DNA from: Chamaesiphon minutus PCC 6605
Lineage (GTDB): Bacteria > Cyanobacteriota > Cyanobacteriia > Cyanobacteriales > Chamaesiphonaceae
Reading direction: 5' to 3'
Length of the DNA: 64,000 nt
Assembly: GCF_000317145.1 (NCBI RefSeq)
Contig: NC_019697.1
Location: 6,127,889 to 6,191,888 of the forward strand
Shown: positions 55,140 to 63,168 of the stretch, piece by piece
Layout: every line of letters starts with the position of its first letter
Position numbering within the stretch: position 1 is the first letter of the stretch
Position numbers and translations under genes: made by a program
Notes under the pieces: model-generated
Seen by the model: the letters and a program-made list of their open reading frames with translations, nothing else
Told to the model about the DNA's origin: nothing
Databases searched by the model: none

Positions 55140-55976
55140 CTAAACACAAACATCCAAGATTTGCTGATGCCATTCACCCGTGCTGGCAATCCGGTATCCC
55201 CACTGACTGACATCGCCTTGATTGTATATTAAAGGACTACCATCTTGCTGGGTAAACGTGCCCCCAGCTTCTGTCAAAATCAGTTCTGGTGCGGCGAGAT
55301 CCCAGTCTTTTGGTGCCGAGTTACCCGATAGCGATACATATAAATCCGCTCGATGTTCGACGATCGCTGCAATCTTACAGCCGATACTACCCACTTCGAG
55401 CTGCTGTTGGCAAGGCAGCCGTGCTAATAACTCGATTAATTTTTTACTGCGATGATTGCGACTGGCAACAACGATTAAATCGGTCAATTGTTTCCCCGTA
55501 GCTACTCGCACGGGTTTCCGAACGCCATCGGCAATCTGGTAAGTACCACCGCCGACAATTGCCGCATATACTCGATCGGATTCTGGAATCGCCACGACTG
55601 CTAGCACCGGACGATGCTGATAAGTCAGCGCGACATGGATGGCATACTCGCCAGTTTTGTCGATAAAATCTCGTGTCCCATCTAAAGGATCGATAATCCA
55701 CACCCAATCCTGTGGCAATTGACGATCGCCAGGTTGATAAGTCTCTTCGGTTAGATAGCCACAACTGTCGCCGCACATAGCTGTGATGCCTTCGAGTAAA
55801 TGTCGATCGACTGCTTTGTCTGCTACTGTAACAGGGCCTTCGGTCTTATCCAAGACCTCCAGATCTTCCCGACTACCCCGATAATAAGATTTTAAGATCG
55901 CAGCGGCTGTCTGACTTAACTCGATCGTCCGTTCTAAGATCTCGGCTAATGTAAGGTGAGGAATTGGGGAGTTCAC
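55140..55976 (-). CDS. cysQ: 3'(2'),5'-bisphosphate nucleotidase CysQ
   Basis: The 278-aa inositol-monophosphatase-fold enzyme removes the 3' phosphate of PAP or PAPS from sulfate assimilation. Metal ligands are visible in YLTEETYQ and IIDPLDGTRDFI near residue 100 and in KDWDLAAPELILTEAGG near 225. I chose the GTG at 55976. A longer frame to 56069 only adds repeats of the 'PSTHLPIYPS' type encoded by tandem GGGTAGATGGG DNA. The LysR regulator follows in the same direction. Confidence 0.9.
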   Translation of the reverse strand: MNSPIPHLTLAEILERTIELSQTAAAILKSYYRGSREDLEVLDKTEGPVTVADKAVDRHLLEGITAMCGDSCGYLTEETYQPGDRQLPQDWVWIIDPLDGTRDFIDKTGEYAIHVALTYQHRPVLAVVAIPESDRVYAAIVGGGTYQIADGVRKPVRVATGKQLTDLIVVASRNHRSKKLIELLARLPCQQQLEVGSIGCKIAAIVEHRADLYVSLSGNSAPKDWDLAAPELILTEAGGTFTQQDGSPLIYNQGDVSQWGYRIASTGEWHQQILDVCV

Positions 55977-56100
55977 GCGGTTGGGGAGAGGGGGAGAGAG
56001 GGAGACGGGGAGACAGGGGACGGGGGATGGGTAGATGGGTAGATGGGTGGATGGGTAGATGGGAACCAAGTTCCAAAGCCTAATTCCTTTCCCCTTTCTG

Positions 56101-56167
56101 CCTAAAGCCTAAAGCCTAAAGCCTAAAGCCTAAAGCCTAAAGCCTAAAGCCTAAAGCCTAAAGCCTA
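56101..56167 (-). repeat. heptanucleotide array (CCTAAAG)
   Basis: Nine CCTAAAG units end at the TAG stop (56165-56167) of the minus-strand membrane-protein gene, which lies inside the last unit. Confidence 0.88.
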
Positions 56168-56611
56168 CCCTCTAGCCGCAACTAGATATCGCTGACAACT
56201 CCACAATAGAGCCGTACCGACAGCGATGTAAATTAAGCCGCGAATTTCAAAGCTGACTCCGGCTGCTCGTAAAATGATGCCGATACCCATCATCGCTAAA
56301 ATGAGGGCGATCGTCTTACCACCAAACATCTGGATGATACTTTTGACAGGATTAGTTTCAGTCAATGCGTTTGCACGCTCGATCGTCCGTACTGCCGTTT
56401 TTTCAAGGACAAACTTACCCTTCAGCAGTCCTACCACCAAAGCCAAGCTGCCAAATCCGATGTGTTCTTTATCCACGAACCCCAAATAAGGAAAATGAAA
56501 CCAGAAAATACAGCCCATAATCAGCAATCCGGTACCGACTAGAATCCAGATTGCGGCTGCAATTAGCAGGTGTTGTTGGCGATTGAGTCCTGGCGAGCGT
56601 TCGGTTTCCAC
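56165..56611 (-). CDS. small membrane protein, unknown function
   Basis: The 148-aa protein (GTG 56611) starts ETERSPGLNRQQHLLIAAAI. It has about four hydrophobic segments: WILVGTGLLIMGCIFWF, FGSLALVVGLLKGKFVL, IALILAMMGIGIILRAA and GLIYIAVGTALLWSC. No family is recognised. The open frame continues upstream to 57025, but that part is antisense to the lipoprotein gene and has the low-complexity VVVVLVVS look of a shadow. Confidence 0.65.
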   Translation of the reverse strand: METERSPGLNRQQHLLIAAAIWILVGTGLLIMGCIFWFHFPYLGFVDKEHIGFGSLALVVGLLKGKFVLEKTAVRTIERANALTETNPVKSIIQMFGGKTIALILAMMGIGIILRAAGVSFEIRGLIYIAVGTALLWSCQRYLVAARG

Positions 56612-56738
56612 TATATCGAAGTACCAAAAAAATACGGTTTCCTCTGTCCAGCTTACCGTAGATTTTCTCAAACTCGGTGCTATAGTAGTAAACGAAACCG
56701 CCAAGTCGGTTCCAAAAATTAAGTGTGAGGAAATTTTA

Positions 56739-57059
56739 ATGAACTGGAAAACTTTACTGGTAATTGCCAGCTTATCTTTGACTACTGGTCTGACTGCGTG
56801 CAACAGCAAGACTGAGACTCCCGACGCTACCAAAACCGATACTACTGCACCAGCAGCTACTACTGCACCTGCGGCTACCGATTCTACTAAGCCTGCTGGC
56901 GAGACTGGTACTAAAGAGACAACTAAAACTACGACAACTGAAACTAAGCCTGCTGCTGGCGGCGACATGAAGTCCACTGAAGGTGGTACTAAAGAGACAA
57001 CTAAAACTACTACAACTGAAACCAAAACTGCGCCTGCTGAAGGTACTAAAAAACCTTAG
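56739..57059 (+). CDS. small low-complexity lipoprotein
   Basis: The 106-aa protein has a lipoprotein signal peptide: MNWKTLLVIASLSLTTGLTAC, with lipobox LTAC and cysteine at residue 21. The mature part is Thr/Lys/Ala-rich, with TKETTKTTTTETK present twice. AGTGTGAGGAAA lies in front of the ATG. It would be tethered to the outer face of a membrane. It is divergent from the small membrane protein. The sequence looks disordered, so homology will be hard to detect. Confidence 0.7.
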   Translation: MNWKTLLVIASLSLTTGLTACNSKTETPDATKTDTTAPAATTAPAATDSTKPAGETGTKETTKTTTTETKPAAGGDMKSTEGGTKETTKTTTTETKTAPAEGTKKP

Positions 57060-57243
57060 TTAAGGTTTAGGATGGTGATTCTCGCTCGAAGAGTTGCCTG
57101 CGCCTGAGCAAAACCATTGCCATCAATATCATCCAAATCTCTTTGAAAGTCGATGATATTGGTGGCATTTTTGGATATTTATAACTAAGAACGCGCTAGC
57201 GATTTAGTAGATCGTAGATTGGGTAGCGGCTTTGGTATTATTA

Positions 57244-58059
57244 CTAGATACTCAATCGATCGCCAGTATTTAAGAACTTCCCAGCCTCAACAAGTGGAAT
57301 TTGAGTATTGACAGCCAGTCGATAAAAATGATTGAATCTGGCGATATTAAATGCGGTTGGAAGTGTCTGTTGACGCTGATGGGTAAATATCTGTTGAAAC
57401 TTAGCAGTTATCTCTCCAGTTAAAGAATTCCGCGTAGGAACGACACAACGCTGACATGGATTTATCCCTTGAAATCGGACATTTCCCAATTCAAAATCTA
57501 CCACTTCTCCTGGAGCACTGAATAGTCGATCTTCCCAAAAAGCGGGAACGCCACTCAGTTCTAAATTAGTTCTAAATCTCCGTCGGACTTCTGCTAAATT
57601 TAGGTCGGGAAACCACTCACAAATCGCCTCTAAGGTAGCCGTACTAACAATTGTCGGGCCATACGCATCTGGGTCGTCTGGAAAGCCTGTAGTCGCATTT
57701 TCGATGAGGCTAACCGAGAAGCCAAAAAATTGACTCAACCAGCTACTTAAAGCGGTAAGTTCGGTATTAAGGCAAAATGAATGAGTCTGTGGATCGTCCA
57801 GCGTTTGTAGCCTAACTATCGATCGCGAGTCGGATTCTAAATCCCCACTTTTAAAGTCAAACTCAGCACGTAATTGTTGAATGTTGGCAGTCCGTTTAGC
57901 ATTTACAACTTTACCACTTGCATCCACGATCGCCCAACGCCGATCGAATTCTAGCGCACCACCTGACGATATTTTAGCGCGATCGACTACCAACCCATCG
58001 AGAGATTTGACAGGATAAATAATAATCTGTGCTAACGTCGGTTGGATGTTATTTATCAT
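57244..58059 (-). CDS. MOSC domain protein
   Basis: The 271-aa protein has the MOSC N-terminal beta-barrel (IIIYPVKSLDGLVVDRAKIS, LEFDRRWAIVDASGKVVNAKRT). The MOSC domain follows, with VRRRFRTNLELSGVPAFWED and the sulfur/cofactor cysteine in GINPCQRCVVPTRNSLTG near residue 215. It is like YcbX and mARC, which reduce N-hydroxylated compounds with a molybdenum cofactor. No ferredoxin domain is fused. Confidence 0.9.
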   Translation of the reverse strand: MINNIQPTLAQIIIYPVKSLDGLVVDRAKISSGGALEFDRRWAIVDASGKVVNAKRTANIQQLRAEFDFKSGDLESDSRSIVRLQTLDDPQTHSFCLNTELTALSSWLSQFFGFSVSLIENATTGFPDDPDAYGPTIVSTATLEAICEWFPDLNLAEVRRRFRTNLELSGVPAFWEDRLFSAPGEVVDFELGNVRFQGINPCQRCVVPTRNSLTGEITAKFQQIFTHQRQQTLPTAFNIARFNHFYRLAVNTQIPLVEAGKFLNTGDRLSI

Positions 58060-58111
58060 AGTAAAATTTATCGACTTGCCCGATCGGTACTGCTAAATTA
58101 ACGATCGATAA

Positions 58112-58255
58112 TTATGTCGATCGAGCTGCTCTAATACATTGTTGTCGCCATAGAATCGCCAGCGTATACATCAGGGCAATTCGTCCGTGAATATCACCAA
58201 ATACTGCAAAGTTCAGTTGTTGATTCTCTTGTAAAAAAGCTTTGTCAACGAGCAT
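58112..58255 (-). pseudogene. N-terminal fragment of a metallophosphoesterase
   Basis: A 47-codon frame (ATG 58255, TAA 58112-58114) reads NQQLNFAVFGDIHGRIALMY followed by TLAILWRQQ. GDIHG is the first metal-binding motif of calcineurin-like phosphoesterases, and the following helix with a hydrophobic face fits too. The other motifs (GDxxD, GNHE, H) are absent, so this is the leftover 5' end of a gene. Confidence 0.6.
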
Positions 58256-58506
58256 GGAAATTAGATCGAGCGACAAGGATGTAGGAGCGCAACTTTCTCA
58301 ATCCTAACAGCTAGATCGCTCCTCGTCTTCTCTACAATGAGAACCACTCCAACCTAATAGTTTCAGCGACTGCTTCAGGCATACGATCGACAACACGTAA
58401 ATTACTTAAGTAGTTTAACATCAGTCAAATAGTAGCGCAGGCAAAACCCACTACCCACGACGAATATAGTAAAGACGATCGAGAAATATTTAACAGATAA
58501 CAGGGA

Positions 58507-58570
58507 TCTAAATCCCCCACCTTTATGCAGATTGTTTTTAGGGTGGGGATTTAAACCCCGCCCTAAAAAC
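58507..58570. repeat. nested palindromes
   Basis: TAAATCCCCCACC (about 58509-58521) pairs with GGTGGGGATTTA (58542-58553). The latter also belongs to a second palindrome, GTTTTTAGGGTGGGG..CCCCGCCCTAAAAAC (58534-58570). The two hairpins are mutually exclusive in RNA. It lies just past the stop of the gene ending at 58623. Confidence 0.65.
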
Positions 58571-58622
58571 TTCGCTATCAACGATCGACGATCGACGATC
58601 GACTAGTTAACAGATCTGGATG

Positions 58623-59576
58623 TTACTCAGATGCTTGCAGATGAGACATTGCTGTTACAAATCGATCGGCAACAAAGGGCAAGAGCTGTCGATTTTGACT
58701 GTTCGCAGCACCTTCTGTAAATACAATCAGTAAATACGGTTGCTTATCTACCAACTCAATGTAAGCCGCATCATGGCGAACCTGCGACGTCCAGCCCGCT
58801 TTCGACCAGATTTGACTATCGGCGGGTAAACCAGCCCCTAAAAAGCCATTTACCTGGTTCTCTTCGCCCGGTACGGGCGTAACTTGTGCCAAATTGAGAT
58901 CGCGCTGGAGGAGTTGCATCATTTGACTCGATCGATCGCCGCTGACAGCAGCACCGCCGACAATACTGTGCATCAATCTGGCGATCGCATCGGTGGTGAC
59001 CATATTCCGATTTTCCCGCATTTCGCCGACAAACGCCCGCTCGCGTCCGTAGGGGCCATCGCTCCACGTTTTTTGATTGACATTAATCGGGTCTAATTCT
59101 GCCCAGCCGAGGGATTGAAAATAACGGTTGATTAAGTTACGCTGCGATTTCCAGCTTTCAAATGGCCCAGCAGATAATTCTGGCCCGCTTGTCGTACCCG
59201 TAAGCGTATCGACAACCAGACTAGTGGCATCGTTGCTAGAGTCAATTATCATATCCCGTATCGCTCGATCGAGTTCGCTAGAAGCTGCTAACATGCCTTG
59301 TTCTAGCCACTCATGCACCGCGAGTAAATAAAATAATTTGACGATACTAGCAGGATAAATCCGCTCGCCACCTCGATAGTTAAATCCCCTGACTGGATAT
59401 TTCCACAGTTCGTCGGCAGTAATTGCGCCGCCAGTATTAACGGGAATCGGTCGATCGTATACCAGCCAGGTAAGGGCAATCTGTTCTGGTTTTAAGTCGG
59501 GAAATTCTTGCCAAATATCTGCCAGGGCTTGTTCTGCAAGTGTCGTAAGTTGGGGATTGGATTGATAAAAGGGCAT
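58623..59576 (-). CDS. serine hydrolase of the class A beta-lactamase fold
   Basis: The 317-aa protein (ATG 59576) has the nucleophile motif SIVK in YPASIVKLFYLLAVHEWLEQ near residue 85, an SSNDATS motif in the SDN position near 120, and a KAGWTSQ segment in the KTG position near 265. Cyanobacterial relatives are annotated as serine hydrolases; no antibiotic resistance should be assumed. There is no signal peptide. A TTG at 59600 would add eight residues. Confidence 0.82.
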   Translation of the reverse strand: MPFYQSNPQLTTLAEQALADIWQEFPDLKPEQIALTWLVYDRPIPVNTGGAITADELWKYPVRGFNYRGGERIYPASIVKLFYLLAVHEWLEQGMLAASSELDRAIRDMIIDSSNDATSLVVDTLTGTTSGPELSAGPFESWKSQRNLINRYFQSLGWAELDPINVNQKTWSDGPYGRERAFVGEMRENRNMVTTDAIARLMHSIVGGAAVSGDRSSQMMQLLQRDLNLAQVTPVPGEENQVNGFLGAGLPADSQIWSKAGWTSQVRHDAAYIELVDKQPYLLIVFTEGAANSQNRQLLPFVADRFVTAMSHLQASE

Positions 59577-59623
59577 GGGGCTTAGTTGTAAGTTGCGCAA
59601 AGATCGAAGCTACTAGAATGGCT

Positions 59624-60664
59624 CTAAAAATGTTGAAATCCAGAGTGTCGATTCTCTTTCAGAGAGGCTGTGCCTAACGGCAGGCTATCGCCAACGCCAA
59701 CGAGATGAATTGGGGAATTGTTGGTGAGATCGTCGATTAATAGAATATCTGACGATCGCACGATCTTACCGATAATTGCCGCACCGCCACCGATTTTTTC
59801 GACCAATTCTAGACCGATCTCTCTGGGCATACACAATACCAGTTCAAAATCTTCACCACCATACAAGGCCGAGTCTAAAGCTGTATCGGGAAAAATTCGA
59901 GTTAAAGATGGCGAGATTGGCAGACTCGATCGATTTAACACCGCGCCGACACCACTAGCCTGACAGATTTGGACGATCGCATCGGCCAATCCATCGCTAC
60001 TATCCATCCCCCCAATCGCAAATTCTTGACTCGCGCTCGCACTGAGTCGATCGAGGATCGGCAACACATCCAGCCGAGGTAGCGGTCGTTGATGGGCGTC
60101 AATTAATGCTTGCCGCTCTGCTGTCGGCTCTGCGATCGCATTGGCATCGAGCAGCAATTGCAAACCCCCATGAGAGTCACCATGATAACCCGTCACCACG
60201 ATCGCATCGTCAACTTTAGCATTAGCACGAGCGATAATCCGATCGGCACGAACCGATCCTAAAGCGGTAATGGCTACAGTAGCGACACTCGATCGCGTCA
60301 AATCTCCGCCGATAATCCCCGTTCCATATCGATCTAAACATGCCTGCATTCCCCGATACAGCCCCTCCAGCCAGACGACAGGCAATGTCGGGGGTAAACT
60401 TAACCCCACGGTAATTCCCAAGGGTGTCGCGCCCATTGCGGCAAGATCTGATAAATTAGCCGCCACCGCTCGCCAACCAACATCAAATGCCGTCGTCGTG
60501 CGATCGCTAAAATGCACGCCATCTACCAGCACATCGGTAGTCACGACTAGCTCGCAATCTGGCGGCGGATGCACGATCGCGCCATCGTCGCCGATCGTAT
60601 TTGGCAGACAATAGGGTGCGATTAATTTTAATAATCCCTGTTCGCCAAGATTGCTAATTTGCAT
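59624..60664 (-). CDS. thiL: thiamine-monophosphate kinase
   Basis: The 346-aa enzyme (ATG 60664) phosphorylates thiamine monophosphate to the pyrophosphate cofactor. It shows IGDDGAIVHPPPDCELVVTTD, DLAAMGATPLGITVGLSLPP, GGDLTRSS, GMDSSDGLADAIVQI and LYGGEDFELVLCMP. The frame also opens upstream through a REP-like palindrome (residues VVSAHPTAT), which I exclude. The last 25 residues (GVGDSLPLGTASLKEN...) come from the 51-bp repeat at 59655-59705, so the natural C-terminus has been altered. Confidence 0.93.
   Translation of the reverse strand: MQISNLGEQGLLKLIAPYCLPNTIGDDGAIVHPPPDCELVVTTDVLVDGVHFSDRTTTAFDVGWRAVAANLSDLAAMGATPLGITVGLSLPPTLPVVWLEGLYRGMQACLDRYGTGIIGGDLTRSSVATVAITALGSVRADRIIARANAKVDDAIVVTGYHGDSHGGLQLLLDANAIAEPTAERQALIDAHQRPLPRLDVLPILDRLSASASQEFAIGGMDSSDGLADAIVQICQASGVGAVLNRSSLPISPSLTRIFPDTALDSALYGGEDFELVLCMPREIGLELVEKIGGGAAIIGKIVRSSDILLIDDLTNNSPIHLVGVGDSLPLGTASLKENRHSGFQHF
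59655..59705. repeat. 51-bp dispersed repeat inside the thiL 3' end
   Basis: The 51 bases match 15601-15651 with about four differences. The core is GGCTGTGCCTAACGGCAGGC followed by TATCGCCAACGC. On the minus strand a 24-base portion beginning TTGGCGATAGCCTGCC resembles the element at 19857-19880. Confidence 0.75.
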
Positions 60665-60671
60665 GGTAGCT

Positions 60672-60692
60672 GTAGGGTGGGCACTAACCACC
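60672..60692 (+). repeat. REP-like palindrome, degenerate
   Basis: GTAGGGTGGGCACTAACCACC is a variant of the REP units at 15537-16201, eight bases upstream of the thiL ATG. Confidence 0.65.
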
Positions 60693-60744
60693 ATCTAGGT
60701 TTTAGACATTGTAGACCCGATCGTTAATTGTACCGAATTACTTA

Positions 60745-61163
60745 TTATTTTTGCGAAGGAGCAGCGATCTCTGGACAAACCCTGCAATTTGGTGTAGGAC
60801 AACAGATCGGTCTTTTATCTGCTTTGTGAGCGATCGTCTCCACGATCGTCAAACAAACTAGTGACAAAGCAATCTTAACTGTTTGTGTTGCTAGAATCCG
60901 CTCGATCGGCGTAGCCGAAATTAATTCTTTTTCAAGTATTTGACAAGGAATCCATACCGAATTCTCTGACAAGAAGCCAGTATTTTGTTTGGCTTCATAT
61001 CCATTTTTCTTGTAAAATTCTACTGATTCGATCGAGGACAAAACTACTAGCTTTTTTATCCTCTGTTGGGTCGCAATCTGCTCTAACTCGCCTAATAGCA
61101 TCGATCCGACGCCGTTATTCATAAAGTCTGGATCGACGAACAATCCAGAAATCTGGGGTAGAC
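60745..61163 (-). pseudogene. GNAT acetyltransferase, C-terminal part, split by the IS
   Basis: The fragment encodes the acetyl-CoA-binding half of a GNAT enzyme: GLFVDPDFMNNGVGSMLLGE holds motif A with the NNGVGS loop. LVVLSSIESVEFYKKNGYEA is motif B. A Cys-rich tail ends RPICCPTPNCRVCPEIAA. Its N-terminal half is at 62649-62883. Removing the IS and one 9-bp duplicate joins ISFCLP with QISGLFVDPDF in one frame. Confidence 0.9.
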
Positions 61164-61176
61164 CATTAGTGACAAG

Positions 61177-62151
61177 TTAAGAAGCGATCGCACTTGTCAA
61201 GCGGGCTTGAGGCGATGAGTCGAAGAAAAAATTGTCTGTTCGACTCATAGAATCAGGAAAAGGTGCAATAATTAACTTAACATTAGGTTTACGAACAGTT
61301 TTAACAATACCTAAATCTTGATTCTCTGGGGCAGCAAAATAGGTGACTGGATTGGCAGCTAAACCTTTATGATGAGCTACATGAAAATGATAAAGACCTC
61401 GATAAATCATCTCTAAAGAAATGCGGTCGAATGGGAGAGATAATTCATCAGCTACAGCATCACCTAAATCGACTAGAACTGCATAAAACAGCCAAGTCCC
61501 CCACATCTGTAATTTAATTCCATTAACTGAACCAGTCCATAAATAACTCAACCCGAGCAATCGTTTAACAGTATTAAAAGCCTCTTCAATTCGCCACCGT
61601 CTTCCGTACAAATCGGCGACTACATAGGGAGGAAGATTCAATGGGTCGAGTACACTAGTTAGATAAGAATACCAGACTTTACCCACTTTAATTTCGACTA
61701 ATCTTACAGTTATATATGGAGTCTTTTTGGTGCCAGACCCCATCCGCACTATTCGGTCACGGATACTATAACTATTGCTAAATACTCGCTCTATCTGTAG
61801 CGATGCACCTTTTTTTAATCGAGTAATAAAATGAATATCTCTGTTAATTAATTCTTGCCAAAATTGGAAATGATAGAAGCCTCGATCCAAGAGCAATAAA
61901 GTGCCCGATGTTACTAAATTCAGGATATCTTTCTCAAAATTAACATCTGAAGCTTTGGGATTTTCTCTAAACCAGATTTCAATCGGCAATCTCGTCACCA
62001 AATCTATGACTACTCCCATTTTTCCCGCTAGTTGTCCGATTGGCACATCAGATAAGCTATCTAATTTCTTGAATATCGCTTCCAATGTGGAGCCATCACA
62101 TGCCCAAATCCGCTCAAATTTTGCTTGAGCAAATTCAATGCTTTGTGGCAA
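61177..62151 (-). CDS. IS4-type transposase, catalytic part
   Basis: The 324-aa frame has the DDE core: ACDGSTLEAIF near residue 18 (first Asp), LLLDRGFYHFQFWQEL near 90 (second Asp) and the Y-(2)-R-(3)-E region YGRRWRIEEAFNTVKRLLGL near 185 (Glu). WTGSVNGIKLQMWGTWLFYAVL follows. It has no real start: the first codon is a TTG overlapping the end of the upstream frame by 17 bases. It is the +1-frame continuation of that frame. Confidence 0.88.
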   Translation of the reverse strand: MPQSIEFAQAKFERIWACDGSTLEAIFKKLDSLSDVPIGQLAGKMGVVIDLVTRLPIEIWFRENPKASDVNFEKDILNLVTSGTLLLLDRGFYHFQFWQELINRDIHFITRLKKGASLQIERVFSNSYSIRDRIVRMGSGTKKTPYITVRLVEIKVGKVWYSYLTSVLDPLNLPPYVVADLYGRRWRIEEAFNTVKRLLGLSYLWTGSVNGIKLQMWGTWLFYAVLVDLGDAVADELSLPFDRISLEMIYRGLYHFHVAHHKGLAANPVTYFAAPENQDLGIVKTVRKPNVKLIIAPFPDSMSRTDNFFFDSSPQARLTSAIAS

Positions 62152-62551
62152 ACAATCGCTGTTTTCTCTGGTGCCACTTCACTCTAAATTCTGGCAGTAA
62201 TTCCTTAAACACTCTCTCAAATAACTCAGATGGAAAGGTCAGAAATCTTTGTGCAATCGCCTGTTGACTTACTTGTGTTGGCTCACACCACAAAAATCCT
62301 TCTCGCCCTAACATTCGGCTTAGTTCTCTGACTCCTGGCACATTCCGCCACAGTAGCGTCAGCACTGCTGCCATCATCAAGGGTAAATTTAACAGCCGAT
62401 TTCTCAGCCCTAATTGTCGGTAGTAATGACTTTGATTGAAAATTGCTGGTGTCAATAAAGCCTCTACTTGAGCGGCGATGATCTCATCTTCCACACCTGG
62501 TTGGTGGTTCTTTTTGGCGTGGTCGCGGTTACTTCTTCGGCGGCTGGTCAT
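62135..62551 (-). CDS. IS4-type transposase, N-terminal part
   Basis: The 138-aa frame encodes the DNA-binding N-terminus: AAQVEALLTPAIFNQSHYYR, RLLNLPLMMAAVLTLLWRNV, PGVRELSRMLGREGFLW and SQQAIAQRFLTFPSELFERV. It ends FATKH with TGA just after the frame of the catalytic part has opened. Either a one-base insertion has inactivated the transposase, or a +1 ribosomal frameshift joins the parts. The first is simpler. Confidence 0.85.
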   Translation of the reverse strand: MTSRRRSNRDHAKKNHQPGVEDEIIAAQVEALLTPAIFNQSHYYRQLGLRNRLLNLPLMMAAVLTLLWRNVPGVRELSRMLGREGFLWCEPTQVSQQAIAQRFLTFPSELFERVFKELLPEFRVKWHQRKQRLFATKH

Positions 62552-62648
62552 CAGGCCTCTATTCCCTCAAACTCTTGACTAGAAACAGTTTGGCATCTTT
62601 TTATTACCTTTTTGACAAATCTCTGATTTTCTTAACTTGTCACGAATG

Positions 62649-62883
62649 GGGGTAGACAAAAAGAAATAAATCCAATTATGTGCCCAAACTCGTCTGCTGC
62701 TACTAAAGTAGTCTCAAGTGGCAGATCGATCCGCCGCCAAGCTGCTTGTCCGACAATCAAGGAATCGACTTGGTAGCGATCGTATTTCCGAAACTGAGCG
62801 GGTAAGTTTGCTAAAGATTTGGTCTGAATCTCGATAATTGTATCTAGATCTGTGGTTCTGGCTGGGCGAATACTAACTTCCAT
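62649..62883 (-). pseudogene. GNAT acetyltransferase, N-terminal part, split by the IS
   Basis: The 5' part (ATG 62883) reads EVSIRPARTTDLDTIIEIQT, a typical GNAT first strand and helix. RYQVDSLIVGQAAWRRI and VAADEFGHIIGFISFCLP follow, the beta strands before motif A. The frame then enters the IS and stops after PPFVTS. It is continued at 61163. Confidence 0.9.
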
Positions 62884-63168
62884 TCCTGGTGAGGGGGCTG
62901 TACCTCTTCACTGTTACAGCAGCTACTTCAAAGTGCTGTGACATCATCGGTAACCTCAAGTGACAGCCGCCGATCGTTTGTCAATCCGCTTGCAAATCGC
63001 TGGGATCGCCAAATGCTAACATTTACCCTCTGCCCTCTGCCTTCTGCCTCGATCGAACGTGACAAATAGCGGAAAAATTTAAGAAATGCTCTTGTGTCCC
63101 CGCGCTCTGGTAGACTGATAAACGACTGAAATCCCTATAAATAAAGCCCTTTAGGAGAGCGAATAGCA
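62884..63168. other. intergenic region upstream of glpX
   Basis: The 285 bases separate the divergent GNAT remnant and glpX and should hold the glpX promoter. A CCCTCTG heptamer-like run lies at about 63025-63048. I see no gene in it. Confidence 0.5.

Larger units (their letters stand above)
58060..58622. other. 563-bp intergenic region
   Basis: It contains the metallophosphoesterase remnant (58112-58255), an otherwise featureless AT-rich stretch, the palindrome block at 58507-58570 and a CGATCGA tandem (58580-58602). The upstream region of the MOSC gene is at its left end. Confidence 0.5.
61164..62648. mobile_element. IS4-like insertion sequence, 1485 bp, inserted in a GNAT gene
   Basis: The ends are 20-bp inverted repeats with one mismatch: CATTAGTGACAAGTTAAGAA at 61164-61183 and the complement of CATTCGTGACAAGTTAAGAA at 62629-62648. 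Direct repeats GGGGTAGAC flank it (61155-61163 and 62649-62657), a 9-bp target duplication. It holds two overlapping transposase frames on the minus strand. The 9-bp duplication and DDE protein suit the IS4 group (IS10/IS50 make 9 bp). Confidence 0.93.

Noticed and set aside
55977-56069. N-terminal extension of CysQ with PSTHLPIYPS repeats
   Set aside because: It is encoded by tandem GGGTAGATGGG intergenic repeats; the enzyme fold begins after the GTG at 55976.
56612-57025. N-terminal extension of the small membrane protein with VVVVLVVS-type sequence
   Set aside because: It is antisense to the lipoprotein gene, which has a good lipobox signal peptide and upstream purines. The valine runs mirror its Thr-rich codons.
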